Of a DNA stretch of 64,000 nucleotides, positions 11,352 to 22,988 are shown one piece after another. Origin of the DNA: Artemisia argyi. Lineage: Eukaryota; Streptophyta; Magnoliopsida; Asterales; Asteraceae. Both the position numbers and the translations under genes were made by a program. Location: assembly GCA_030686995.1 (NCBI GenBank), contig CM060687.1, positions 165,696,770 through 165,760,769 on the forward strand. The letters run 5' to 3'. Under the pieces are notes generated by a model. That model was not told the DNA's origin, made no database searches, and saw only the letters and a list, made by a program, of their open reading frames with translations. Position 1 is the stretch's first letter. Each line of letters opens with the position of its first letter.

Positions 11352-12023
11352 TTAAAGATTAAGCATTCCAATACCTGCTACCAAGTACTGAAATCTTCCA
11401 ATATCAAAAGCTTTTGTAAGAAGATCTGCAAAGTTTTGTTCTGAAGCAATTTTCATTACTTGAATTAACCTCTTTTCATTGCAATCTTTAATAAAATGAT
11501 GTCTTATTTCAATGTGTTTTGTTTTAGAATGTTGCACTGGATTTTTAATAATGCAAATTGTACTACTATTATCAATATGAATAATGGTATATAAGAAATT
11601 GTACCCATAGTCAAGAAGTTGGTTTTGAAGCCATAGGACTTGACCACAACAATTTGCAGCAGCTACATATTCGGCTTCAGTTGTTGAAGTAGCCACCATT
11701 TTCTGCATCTTACACTGCCATGAGATAAGTCTATACCCAAGGAATTGACATCCTCCTATTGTTGACTTTCTGTCCAAGCTAGCACCAGCATAATCACTAT
11801 CTGAGTATGCTACCAAGTCAAAAGATGACTCCTTAGAATACCACAGACCCAACCTAGGTTGACCCTTGAGATATCTAAAAATTCTCTTGACTGCTCTTAA
11901 ATGAGAAACCTTAGGAGTTACTTGATATCTTGCACAAGCACAAACAGAGAACATGATATCAGGTCTTGATGATGTGAGATACATCAAAGAACCTATCATA
12001 GATCTGTATGTGTGTACATCCAC
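11352..12023 (-). pseudogene. Copia element 2 pol: RNase H
   Basis: 223 codons follow the RT in a shifted frame. They contain SLMYLTSSRPDIMFSV, YLKGQPRLGL, the catalytic YSDSDYAG, STTEAEYVAAA and HIDNSSTICI, all copia RNase H landmarks. It ends at 11352 with GIGMLNL, the normal pol end. No accessory ORF follows, unlike copia element 1. Confidence 0.92.
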
Positions 12024-12034
12024 ATTAGTTCCTT

Positions 12035-13102
12035 CTACATCTTTAAGAAGTGGCTCTCAGGATCAATTGGTGTGCTTGCTATTTTGGAATCAGCAAATTG
12101 AAACTTTCTAAGAATCTCTGCAACATATTTGTCTTGACTAATAAAGATTCCTTCTCTTGATTGTTTAACCTGCAGACCCAAAAAGAATGTAAGTTCCCCT
12201 ATGGAACTCATCTGAAACTTATTATGCATAAGCTTCTCAAACTCCAAACACATCTCCTTCCTTGTAGATCCAAAGATGATATCATCCACATACACTTGAA
12301 CTAGCAAAAGATCCTTCTTATGCTTCTTGGTGAAAAGTGTCTGATCTATCTTGCCTCTTTGAAATCCATTTGAAATTAAGTAGGAAGCTAGTGTTTCATA
12401 CCAAGCTCTTGGTGCCTGATGTAGGCCATATAGAGCTTTAACAACCTTGTACACTTTATCTGGATGGTCAGGATCAACAAAACCAGGAGGTTGTGAGACA
12501 TACACCTCCTCTTCAATAGTACCATATAAGAAAGCACTCTTAACATCCATTTGATAAACTGTGAATCCCATAAATGAAGCATAAGCAAAAAAGAGTCGAA
12601 TGGCTTCAATCCTTGCTACTGGAGCAAAAACTTCTTCATAGTCTATCCCTTCTTCTTGTGTGTACCCTTGAGCTACTAATCTAGCTTTATTTCTTATCAC
12701 TATGCCCCTTTCATCCCTTTTATTCCTAAAAACCCATCTAGTGCCAATTACCCTTACATCACTTGGTAATTCAACTAGCACCCATACCTTTTGCATCTTA
12801 AACTGAAGAAGCTCCTCTTGCATAGCCTCCAACCAGCTTGAATTCTCTAGGGCTTTATGAATATTCTTTGGTTCATATTGTGAGAGAAAACATACAAATA
12901 AGTAAGAATTTGAAAACTCATGCTGTTTTGAAGCATAAAGGGCATCAAGAAGCCCTTGTTGATCTGAAGACATCAATTGTTGTCTTGTCTTCACTCCTGA
13001 TTGTACATCTCCAATTACATTGTCCAAGGAGTGGACTTTCTGAATCCTTGAGTGTGGAGTAGAAAGAACTTGATAATCAGGTGGAAGGTTGTTGAAATCC
13101 AT
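12035..13102 (-). pseudogene. Copia element 2 pol: reverse transcriptase
   Basis: 355 codons hold a full copia RT core (RVT_2): [74 protein letters not shown] and the catalytic [10 protein letters not shown]. The frame breaks near 12050 by loss of about one base, giving the stop at 12035, and RNase H follows in another frame. RT copies element RNA into DNA inside particles; this copy is disconnected from RNase H. Confidence 0.93.
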
Positions 13103-13615
13103 CTCATTGTCTGAGAGATTTGCTTATGTTTCTTCTGATGGTCCATCAGCAGAAACATTTTGCTTATCAGTGGGAATGATTTGCTTATCAGCAGAAATAG
13201 CAGTGTTACTTCTGACTTGAAACTCTTGTTCCTTAGCTCTTTCTTCCTTGTATTCATCTTCAACATCTTCTTTAGAATTTCCAGAAGAAGATTCACCATA
13301 TATTGAAGTTGAATCCACACTTGTATTTGTCCATATTGGCATTATCACATAATCTTGATCTGTCTCCTTCTCTAATCCTTCTCCATTTGTTGTATCAGCA
13401 GTTTGTGAACCTGAAAATTCATAAGTTTCTACAACAAAAGGCAAATAATTTAATGATTTGGATAGAGTTTCAAGATCAAATAGCCATTTGGGACCTTGAC
13501 CTTCTACATTAGTTTTATTTTCCAAAAACTTCACATGTAGATTTTCCTCTACTCTTCTAGTTCTCATGTTGTATACTCTGAATGCTTTGCTATTGATAGA
13601 ATATCCAACTAAGAA
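13103..13615 (-). pseudogene. Copia element 2 pol: integrase C-terminal linker
   Basis: It is in the same frame as the integrase, between stops at 13616 and 13124, and continues into the RT frame. The sequence begins FLVGYSINSKAFRVYN, the usual copia segment after integrase. It then becomes acidic and Ser/Thr-rich with ISADKQ and VSADGPSEET. No catalytic domain; it links integrase to reverse transcriptase. Confidence 0.8.
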
Positions 13616-14821
13616 TCATTCATCTGCTTTACCATCAAACTTTCCAAGATGGTCTAAGGTATTCAGAATTGTCACATGACATCCAAAAGGTCTAAGAAAT
13701 CCTATTTCAGGAGTTCTACCTCTAAAAAGTTCATATGATGTCTTATTGTGAGGTTTTACAACTAAAACTCTATTTTGAACATAGCAAGCAGTGTTGACTG
13801 CTTCTGCCCAAAAAGTTATAGGCAACTTAGAGTCAGCTAACATAGTTCTAGCAGCTTCAATTAGTGTTCTATTTTTCCTTTCAGCAACTCCATTCTGTTG
13901 TGGAGTTCTTGCAACACTAAATTCTCTTTTAATACCTTTTTCTTTGCAGAAATCATCCATAACTCTATTTTTAAATTCTGTCCCATTATCACATCTAATG
14001 ACTTTTACTCTTTTGCTTACTAGGTTTTCTATCTCAGTAATGAAAGTCTTAAGGATGCTAGAAGTCTCATCCTTAGTACCTAAAAAGAATACCCATGTAA
14101 ATCTACTAAAGTCATCAGTAATAACTAGACAATATCTCTTATGCAACAAACTTCTAACATTTGTAGGACCAAATAAGTCCATATGCAGCATAAACAATGA
14201 TTGATTGATAGAGTTAAAAATTTTGGGCTTACAAGTGGCTTTATGTTGTTTGCCTTTAAGACAAGCAATGCATGTTTGATCATTTTCAAATCGTTTTTGA
14301 GGTAAACCTCTTACCAAACCATCTTTGACAATCTTATTTATGGTTTTGAAGTTAATATGACCAAGCCTCCTATGCCATTTCATAGATTCATCCAATGTGG
14401 CCTTAGCAATAAGACAAGTAAGAGAATCTTTTGGAACAATTTTCTTCATATCAACACTATACATGTTGCCTTTTCTTGGAATTCTAAGAAGTGCTTGACT
14501 TTCATCAGGCATCTTAAAATCAGAAGAAAATACAAGACATTCAGTGTCAGTAAAGAGAACTTTGTTCTTTTTGTCACACATTTGTGAGACACTAAAAAGA
14601 TTATACTTAAGCTCTTGCACATAGTACACATCTTCAAAATCTAATTTACCGGTTTTAATAGTACATTTACCAGTAATTTTTCCTCCAATTCCTTCTCCAA
14701 AGGTAACATAGCCTCCATCTACTGATTGAAAATTTGAGAGATAAGACTTGTTGCCTGTCATGTGCCTTGAACATCCACTATCTGAGAATCCTTGATCTTC
14801 AGTATCTGCTGATGAATGTCC
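13616..14821 (-). pseudogene. Copia element 2 pol: protease end and integrase
   Basis: The protease active site DSGCSRHMTG is encoded just upstream of the Met at 14761. The GAG-pre-integrase HHCC finger follows (WHRRLGHINF ... CIACLKGKQ), then the integrase core with MDLFGP, the second catalytic Asp in RCDNGTEF and the Glu in PQQNGVAERKNRT. The frame ends at a stop at 13616-13618, but the same frame continues downstream with the usual integrase C-terminal sequence. The catalytic D-D-E residues are present even though the polyprotein is broken. Confidence 0.92.
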
Positions 14822-15899
14822 CTACACATAAATAAAGGAAATAGTTTTGTTTTGGGATACAAACCATTTCTGACTTGGATCCGCCTCTTGCATCAATGGG
14901 ATGTAATCTTTTGAGAATTGTTGATGCAACATTGGATTTAAGAATCCAACATGCTGAGGCCTTAACAGCATTTGCCCTGTTTCCCTTAGTAGTGATATGA
15001 ACTGTTTGGCTATCAGCAGAAACTGATGGCTTTGCAGTTGTATCCTTTGGTCTCCAAACTTGTTTTTGGACCACTGCTTTTGTTTGAATGGGCCTTTGAA
15101 CAATTTTAGATGCATGTTTGAAAGTTGTTTTTGCACCCTTAATTGTTAATTTTGGGTAAACAGTCATATATGGTTTTTCAGCAGAAACCATTTTTCTTTC
15201 AGCAGGAACAGCTTTTGCTCTATCAGTCATATATGGTTTTGTGACTGTTTTGGGTTTTGATCTTTTAGAATTAGAGTGTAAATGAGATTTAGGTGTTTGC
15301 CTTTTGTAGTTCACTCTATTATTTGTATACCCATATACCCATTGATTACAGAAAGCTGCAAGATGGTCAAAACTACCACATGTGTAACAAACTTTGTTAT
15401 CTCTTTGTTAGAGAGACTTGAGGCTATACCAATTCCTTTGGTTACCTCTAGGTTTGTTTATGGTTCTATATTGTTCACAATATCTTACTGGTTGCCTAAC
15501 ATGTTTTTCATTGGTCTTAGGCCTATCAGTATTGTGTTTGACTACCTTAGGAACTCTTGTTCTTTCTTTCTTAACCACTTCAGGTTTAGACATAACCTGT
15601 TTAAACTTTTTATCATCAGATGTTGAGTCCTTAATGATTGGACCATCTGACTTTCTACAAGAACACACCTTGTCATTAGGAAGTGAAGTTTTACTTAAAC
15701 TTTCACTTTCTTTCAAAGGTTCATTAACAACTACATTAGATTTTGGTTGAACACCATAATTTAATTCAGGTAGTTGAAATTCAGGTAATCCTGTGTGTTC
15801 TAGGTCAATTCCTGGGGGGTGAAGGAATACCTCTATATGGTGGAGGAACAGATTTGTATCCAACACCAGACTTAGCTTTATTAATAACTTGACATTCAA
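14822..15899 (-). pseudogene. Copia element 2, gag-protease linker, frameshifted
   Basis: Between gag and the protease motif the coding sequence moves through two more frames. One frame covers 15899-15408 and 15314-14799, with a stop at 15408; another covers 15136 down to a TAG at 14822-14824. The product is Lys/Ser/Pro-rich and low complexity, with repeated VSAD/VSAE words (SVSADSQT, VPAERKMVSAEKPYMT). Those words are encoded by the same TTTCTGCTGAT-like sequence that recurs in the LTR. No known domain is seen. Confidence 0.65.
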
Positions 15900-17478
15900 T
15901 TAAGTTAGTCACACCCTTAGATGCATAATCTAGTGTTTCTACACTCATTTGAATATTCTCTTTAGCTTTACTAAGCCTATCTACTTCAGCTTTCAAGTTA
16001 CAAATGTCATTATCTTTAAACATTATTTCTCTTTCAAGAAGAATTTTGACATCAGTAAAGGTAGATTCATTTGTTCGAAAATGTATGACTTGTTCCTCTA
16101 GAGTAGCTATACCTCTTTTATGATTTGTTAAGCTATGAGCTGTATCAATTAATTCTTTCCTTTGATTCTCATAACGTTTGGTTAAGGTTTCTAAACTTTT
16201 AAGAGCAGAACAATTATTTGAACAAACTTTATCAGGTTGTACCTCTGTGGTGAAAGCCATAAGAGCTGTCTGAGGAGAAGTTTCTTCTTCATCAGCAGTA
16301 AAGCTCCAATCAAATCCTAATCCATCAATAGCTACCATAGCCTTTGGATTGGTTGATTCCCCTGTTTTGGACTTGCTTCCAAAACTTCTATTCTTGCTAT
16401 CTTGCTGCCTTGGCCTTCTACATTCTCTTGAGAAGTGCCCCAACATATGACAGTTATAGCATTCTATCTTTGACTTGTCAAAACCAGCAGTATCATTGCT
16501 GCTGATGGTGAGTTTCTTCCCCGTCCTCTGATAGAATTTCTTAGCCCTCATGCCAAGAAGAGAAATTTGCCATTTTAGGTCCATCTCTTCTAAATCATCA
16601 TCACTGATTTCTAAGAGATCTTCATGAGTAAGCATGGACCCATTATTCTGGCTTGTGAAAAAGGCACAACAAGCCTTTTCATTCAATATACCAAAGGTAC
16701 TGCTTGATGAACTAGCAGCACCATCTCCACTATCAACCTTTTCATCTTTAACTGGGTTTGAGATACTAGGAGATGACATAAAAGCCATGTTCCTAGTATA
16801 TGAACTAGAGACACCAGTTTTCTTTACTTCTTGTTCCACAATTTTAAAGTTGCTATACAAATCCATAAGATCCATAGTGTCTATGTCTGGTTTATTCTTC
16901 CAAACAACAACATGCATAGCCCACTCTTCTGGTAAGCTTCTCAGAAATTTTGAGTTTAAATCTTCTTGAGGTATATCAACCCCAAGAACAGCAAGTTGAC
17001 TCACAATTTTTTGTAGCCTTGTAAACATGTGGTCAAGAGATTCATTCATGGTTGGTGAGAAATTTTCAAACTGCTGCTTGAGAAGGGTTTTCTGGGTCTT
17101 CTTGGTGGCTTCATTCCCTCCATACCTTGCAACAATTACCTCAAATAATGACTTGGCATCTTTGAATTTGCTGAAGTTTATAAGTTGATCATTTGGAATG
17201 GTCATCATCAGCATGCTTCTGGCCTTGAGGTCATTCTTCTTCTTTATTCTTTCATCAGCAGTTGTAGGGATAGTTTGAACAACTGAAATTTCCCTACCTT
17301 CAACTGTTGATAAAGTGGTTATGGGTTTGAAGGAGTTTCCATCTTCAATGATTTCTCAGAGAGTGTAATCCTGCACCTGGAAAAACTATTCTATTCTTAA
17401 CCTCCACAATTCAAACTCATTCTGTTTGAGAACTGGCAACTTTGCAGCAACATTTGTTTGAATAGATTCTGTATCCAT
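15805..17478 (-). pseudogene. Copia element 2 gag
   Basis: The minus-strand frame begins at ATG 17478 (MDTESIQTNV). Two in-frame stops follow early, TAG at 17388-17386 and TGA at 17358-17356, after which 469 codons are open from 17214. The gag core is the UBN2-type copia capsid (ATKKTQKTLLKQQFENF; LNSKFLRSLPEEWAMHV). A zinc knuckle CYNCHMLGHFSREC fits CX2CX4HX4C. The C-terminal part has a heptad-like coiled coil (LETLTKRYENQRKELIDTA). The start was chosen because the upstream codons keep the usual copia KLPVLKQNEFELWRLRI segment. Gag packages the element RNA in cytoplasmic particles; this copy cannot make a full protein. Confidence 0.88.
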
Positions 17479-17510
17479 TTCTTCTTCTTCTAAATCAAAA
17501 GTATCAACCT

Positions 17511-17526
17511 GTAAGCTCTGATACCA
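17511..17526 (-). other. Primer-binding site of copia element 2 (tRNA-iMet type)
   Basis: The minus strand reads TGGTATCAGAGCTTAC two bases inside the LTR edge. TGGTATCAGAGC is the standard initiator tRNA-Met primer site of plant copia elements. Confidence 0.92.
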
Positions 17527-17528
17527 AC

Positions 17529-18275
17529 TGAGAGGATCACTTGATTTGATCACACACTATGAGGTGTTGGACCTTTGTAATGTGTAAATATGATACTTTG
17601 AGTGAATATGATTAAGTATGCGGAATCTACTTAACCACACTTAGAATGTTTATTGGAAATGGAACTGTGACGCTTGTGTTTATTGAACAAAGAACAATGA
17701 AAGTATTTCACCAAACGATTTAATATTATTCAGAATAATACGAGTGATCTTCACTATCACTAGGGTTACAAAGACCTTGAATCTTGTGTTTTGTTCTAAT
17801 GTTTTTCTCTATGTATATGTCTATGTCTATCACACTTTTATCACGCACGTATATACACATATCTAAGATCTTCCTTTTATAGTCCAAGGAAAGATCTTTT
17901 ACAATCTATATGACTCATCTAATTTACTAGCTTATGACTAAGCTTCATTCTAGCTAGTTGATGACTTATCATGTTAGTCATTAAGATACAACATGTATCT
18001 AGGATTACAACTCACTTGGAGTGTTCAATTTGATGACTACAACAAAGATATTATCTTGTATATGAGTCAGTAGAATAAGTTGTACTTATCTACACAGCTG
18101 TTATATGAGTCATAGTAGCATCAGCAGAATCCATCAGCAGAAACACTATCAGTAGAAAAGGTTCTTCAGCAGAATCCATCAGTGGAAACTTGCTTTGTGC
18201 TTTATTAGCAGAAACATACTTGATGTATTTCCTTAAACCTTTATGCTGATTCTTCTGATTATTTAATTCCCAACA
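17529..18275 (-). repeat. 5' LTR of copia element 2 (747 bp)
   Basis: Its length equals that of the LTR at 9150-9896, with about six base differences seen by eye. The TATA box is the complement of 17873-17881. It is flanked outside by AAAAC and inside by the primer-binding site. Confidence 0.93.
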
Positions 18276-20711
18276 AAAACAAAAAGGACTTGCAGCCCGA
18301 CCTAATAAGCTCTATACTATAAAATAAGCACTGAGCCTTGAAGTTGGGCTCATTGGCTTTCCAATAAGCCAATAACCAAGATGTGGGGCCACTAATGAAG
18401 TCAGGGGATGCAAATGAAAAGTGGGTAAAAATGGGGTACCCTGGTGCAGGGTAAGCAACAGGCCTGTAGGCTACTTTTGAGCACCAAAATAAGCACTTAG
18501 AAAAATCACAAAAATAAGACAATAGTGGGATTCTAAAGTCTAGGTGGGGAACTACAACATGTAAAAAGCTTGAGGCCTGAATCTCAACACAAAAATCACT
18601 AAAATTCCTACAAGATTTGGATTTTCTGCCAAAGGTGAAATTTTGACTTTTGATACGAACTTGAAACTTTGACTATTTTGAGATTCAATCCTACTCTACT
18701 GCTTTGATATGTTATAATAAGCTATAAATGAACCAAATTAGGCTATAACAACTAATTGAAACTTGAAATGGTGAGAATGCAACCCCTAGGACCTAACAGA
18801 TTACTACTAAGATGGATTTCAAAGTGATTTTGACTTATGGAGCTATTAGTTCTGATTTTATGATTGAACTAAACTCTAATGACCTAAGATGAGTAATTAA
18901 AACAATCAACAACAACCAAGGTACCCTTGACTACCTTGAAACAGTTAATGCCAAACACCCTTATACAACCAACTATTTTTGAGATTTAAGAAGCAAATGA
19001 TGGATTCCATCAATGAGACTGAGATTTAAGCTAACACTAACCAAATATGAGCACAAATAAACAGCAATTAACAACCATAACTTAAAAACACATATTTATG
19101 AAAGAGAATGTGGAAAATTTATCTTACAAGTGTCCAAAGCAACTGATTGAGTGAGAACCAAAACCAATTACCATCCTATTGCTCCCATGAGCACTAAACC
19201 CTGCTCCTCAGCTTCTTCTTCTTTTCTTCTTCCTTCTTTTTTTTTTTGATTTTCAGTGATTTTTTTTTTATATATTTTTTTTATATTTTTGGTTTAATGA
19301 CTTAAAAGGATTAGACTGAGAGATTAAGGTGTAAATAACTTATATTAGCTTAACATGACTTCCTAAAACAGAAAACATGAGTTAATAACAACATTTAACA
19401 AGAGTTAGGATTTTCAAATGAAAATGAAAATATTTGATTCAACTGATGAAACTTGAAATTTAGATTAAACAAGGATTAGATTACAATGTGGAGACTGAGT
19501 ACAAGCTTTTAGAAGCAATTTTAATAACTAAGAACTAAGTTTACATTAAAACGACATAAAATTACTAAAGATAAACTAAACTCTGACATCCTCTGGTTCT
19601 CTCATTTTTTATAGGGGTCCTCTAGGGTTTCCTTGACCTTCTACAACTTTCCCACTTCCATTTAAGACCATTGGATTGCTGAATTTTGATCCTGGCCCTT
19701 AATCTCATTTTGGCACCAAAAATAGAAAAATGCAAATTGCACTGTGTACTACAATTGGGGGGTGCTGCATTAAATGCACTTTGTTTTGTTAGGTGCATGG
19801 TGGGGTGAGTGGTTTGGGCGGTGGAATTGATAGGGATGGTGGGGGTGGTGATATGATGGTTTCTCCAAGTTGGGAGGGGGTGAGAGGGAAGGAGGGTGCG
19901 TTGGTTGACCGGTTTGACCAGGGTCAAACATTTGACCCTGGTAGTATTAAAAAGGTGTGTTTTAGGCTTGTGAGGGTTTTGGGCCAAAGGGGTTATAAGG
20001 TGGATTGGATTAGGGTGAGGATGTTGGATTGGATTTGTTTGGTTTTGGGGTAATAGTATTAAAGGGATCTGTTGGTTTGTGAAATTTTTACAAGGACCAA
20101 TTTGAAAAATCTAAAAATCCAAGGGCTGAGTTTGCCATTCTTCCAAAGTTGTCACAAGGGTAATTCCTGCCAAGTGTGAATAGTCCAAGGTCAAAATTTT
20201 CAATTTTCCACTTATGGACCTCCAGGGACTAAAATTGTCATTTCTTGAAACTTCAGGGACCATTCTTGTAATTTCTCCAAACTTCTCATCCAGGGATCAT
20301 TTATGACAAAGATGAATAGCACAAGGACCATAATTGATTTTTCCAAAGTTTTAAATCCCAGGGACCATTTTTGATAATTTTGCAAAATACAGGGACCAAA
20401 CTTGACAACTTTTGAAACTTTTCACCAAAGGACTAATTATGATAATTTGTGATTTCAAAAGGACCTTTGGTGACTTTTCTTATAAAATAAATGCCTATGG
20501 ACTAATTTTGACAAGTTTTGAAAGTTGAGGGACTGAAACTGCCAATTATGCAAACTTTGTTCATTTTTCATCTGTTTTAAATCATTTTGCATCTGAAACA
20601 TATAAAACACAATCCTGGGATATTTTCAGTATTTTGATGCATATTTGAGTGTTTTTGGATGTTTTGACAGTTCAGATGAGACAAAAATGATGAGTATTTA
20701 CACACACATCA
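18276..20711 (-). other. Solo LTR, U3-side piece right of the copia insert
   Basis: This is a continuation of the split solo LTR; the first five bases are the AAAAC target duplication. AATAAGC words continue to about 18500. About 20055-20560 is a degenerate tandem array of GGGACCAttttTGacaa units. Short G-rich ORFs near 19800 match the C-rich stretch of the other LTR copies on the opposite strand and are not genes. Confidence 0.8.
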
Positions 20712-22091
20712 TCAACCAGAATTTATAAGCATCACTGCAGTTCTTTGATTGACATAGTGAAAATGAGATTTCTGAATTGGAAGAATAAATCCTAAACGTT
20801 TGCTGGTAGACTTCAACTTATCAAGTCTGTGATAAGTTCTCTCCAAGTTTATTGGTCTTCTATTCTTATTCTCCCCAAAGTTGTTATTTATGAGATTGAG
20901 AAATTGATGAGAGGTTTTTTATGGGCTCATGGTGAGTCTCAAAGAGGTAAGGCTAAAATGAAATGGAAGGATGTTTGTTGTTTAAAGGTCCAGGGTGGTT
21001 TAGGCATTAAATCTCTCCATGTTTGGAATATTGCTTTAATGTCTAAGCACATTTGGAATATTGTTTCTAAAAAGGATTCGTTAGGGGTTAAATGGGTTAA
21101 TTCTTATAGATTGATTGATAGGAGATCTGTTGAGAGAAAATTTTGGGACATTCCTATTATGCATGATGTTTGTTGGGGATGGAAAAAGATCTTAATGTGT
21201 AGGGACGTGGTCAGAGATCATATGGTTATCAGAATAGTTAATGGTAAGAGCACTTTTGTGTGGTTTGATAATTGGTCCTTCTTAGGCCCTTTATGCCAAT
21301 ACATTTCAAAAAGGGATATCTTTGAGGCTGGGCTTTCTCTGTCTTGTAAAATTTTTGATATTGTGAAAGATGGAGAGTGGAAGTGGCCTGATTGTTTGAA
21401 GGCTAAATTTGAATTCCAGGTACATCTCCCTCCTCCTCTCTTATTTCTTGATAGACATGATGTTTCTATGTGGAGAACTAGAAATGATAAAGTTTGCCAT
21501 TTTTCTGTCAAAACTGCTTGGAATGATCTGTCTTCTCCCAAACCAGTGGTTTCTTGGTACAAAATTGTATGGTTTAGTCAAAATATCCCCAAACATGCTT
21601 TCATTCTTTGGCTAACCATTAATAAAAGGTTGAATACCCAGGACAAGGTGGTTTTATGGAATAAGGTTGATAATTTGAAGTGTTCTCTTTGTAGCAAAGT
21701 TATGGATAACCATGATCATCTGTTTTTTGGTTGTGATTTTTCAATAAAAGTTTGGAATTATTTCAAGGGGTTAATGAGATTTGATGATGCTCCTGATAAC
21801 CTTTTTGCTGCCATTGAGTATATTTCTTCCAAGCCTATTGTTAAGTCTATTTGGAGTATTATCTAAAGGCTTGTATTGGGTGCTACTGTTTATCACTTGT
21901 GGATTGAGAGGAACAACAAAATTTTTAGTGACAAATCTAGGAATGTTGAGGATATGTGTAATATCATTAGAGAGTTTGTTAGACTTAGACTTCTTAGTTT
22001 GAAAATTAAGAGATCCAAGCACTCTATTGATGCTGCTAAAGTTTGGGATTTTCAAGTGATGGAGGGAAATCCTGGAAATATTAAGGCTTGA
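20712..22091 (+). pseudogene. LINE ORF2, second part of RT and zinc-binding C-terminus
   Basis: The frame resumes exactly at the end of the solo LTR with TRIYKHH and FLNWKNK, then a TAA near 20791, then TFAGRLQLIKSVIS and VYWSSILILPK, the usual plant L1 RT thumb. Residues around 21400-21760 form the RT zinc-binding domain (SVKTAWNDL; PKHAFILWLTINKRL; CSLCSKVMDNHDHLFFGC). TAA at 21864-21866 is in frame, and the protein continues as ATVYHLWIERNNKIF to the natural stop at 22089-22091. Confidence 0.9.
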
Positions 22092-22988
22092 TTTCATGAT
22101 GAGGTGGATTCTTTCTTTCTTGATGTTTGCTGTTCAGAGGTCTTTTTGGTGGGATTTTTGTCTTTCTAGAGATGGGTGTTATGTTCTTCTTGCTGTTGTG
22201 TCCTATGCTGAGGTTTCTTCTCTTTGCTCTGTTCTCTTCTGTCTTTGGATTATATGTGCTGGTACAAAGTGGTGTAAGCCTAGCTTAGATGACTTTTGTA
22301 TTAGCATGTACTTAGAGATCTTTGGGTTTGCAAATTATTCTACATGGTGTGTGCCTAGCACAGATGATGTTAGGATGATTTGGATTTACTCTAGATCTCT
22401 ATTTATTGATCCTGTTTTGCACTGTTTTAGATTCTGATGAAGATGTTCTGTATGGGTGTGATGAGCTTCTTATGTTGAAAGGCTTTGGGCTTATTTGGAT
22501 ACATATGAAGATGTTATGTTTTGTTGAAGTTTTGATGGCCAATTGTATATTGGTTGGAGTCCCAAATGAGAGTTGTTCTCTTTTTCCTTGCCCGGGTTTT
22601 GTCACGATGGGTTTTTCTCAGGAAGGTTTTTTTAAGGAGGCAGTCTCTTTTGGCAAAATGCTCCATGGTTTATGTTAAGATGGTGATTCTGGATTTGAAG
22701 ATGAAGTTTATTTCCCCAGCATTGAAATTTAAGTCTATGGTTATGTGTCTGAACTGGATGTTGAAGTCTAGTACTTTGGCTTGGAGATTTGTTTTTTGTT
22801 GTTGTTATCTGTTTTGTAATAAGCCTAGTTATAGGAGTACTTCTTTACTGCTAGTGATGTTCCCAAAGCATGTTTTGGGAATATCATTTGGTTACATTTA
22901 TATGGGTTTGTCCATATAAGTGTTTTGTAAGTTCTTTGTGTGTTTATATATTTGTCGGGGATGGTCCTTTTTTCCCAAAAAAAAAATT
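22092..22988 (+). other. LINE 3' untranslated region and poly(A)
   Basis: About 890 bp without a supported gene, T/G-rich as in plant L1 3' ends, closing with GGGGATGGTCC, a T/C run and eleven A at 22978-22988. Sequence after it is a Stowaway-like arm. Confidence 0.75.

Larger units (their letters stand above)
9150..18275 (-). mobile_element. Complete Ty1/copia retrotransposon (copia element 2), reversed
   Basis: The element is 9,126 bp and has two 747-bp LTRs (9150-9896 and 17529-18275). A primer-binding site complementary to initiator tRNA-Met lies inside the right LTR, and a polypurine tract (GTTTTGGGGAGGAT on the minus strand) at 9897-9910. The 5-bp target duplication AAAAC (9145-9149, 18276-18280) is perfect. 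Gene order gag, protease, integrase, RT, RNase H gives copia. By eye I count about six mismatches between the LTRs, so insertion is recent, yet gag-pol carries several stops and frameshifts. It sits in the solo gypsy LTR. Confidence 0.95.
7503..20711 (-). repeat. Solo LTR of an Athila-type gypsy family, reversed, split by copia element 2
   Basis: Outside the copia insert (9150-18275) the two pieces add up to about 4.08 kb. They are the reverse complement of the 4.0-kb LTR at 46156-50166: the left edge TGATTaagcctAAAtGGTCAAC matches its 3' end and the right edge matches its TGATGAGTGTGTAAATAC start. The diagnostic GGGTCGTTATGTCCCAACGAG (7600-7620) also matches. No internal gag-pol sequence is present, so this is a solo LTR. 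The host LINE has TCAA directly on both sides (7499-7502 and 20712-20715); a 5-bp TTCAA duplication with one base lost on the right fits. Its two landmarks are an A+T-rich block (about 7850-8640) and the GGGACCA array (20055-20560). Confidence 0.85.
4647..22988 (+). mobile_element. L1-type LINE, decayed and interrupted by nested insertions
   Basis: Two segments, 4647-7502 and 20712-22988, form one LINE once the intervening 13.2 kb is removed. ORF1, endonuclease, reverse transcriptase, zinc-binding RT C-terminus, 3' UTR and a short poly(A) at 22978-22986 follow in order. The 5' part of ORF1 lies beyond the copia insertion at 1-4646, outside the window. The coding region has several stops and frameshifts (see parts), so it is dead. 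It is the oldest layer here, since at least two independent LTR elements landed in it. Confidence 0.9.

Noticed and set aside
19622..20053. Gly-rich ORF on + and Thr/Pro-rich ORF on -
   Set aside because: This is the C-rich zone of the reversed solo LTR.
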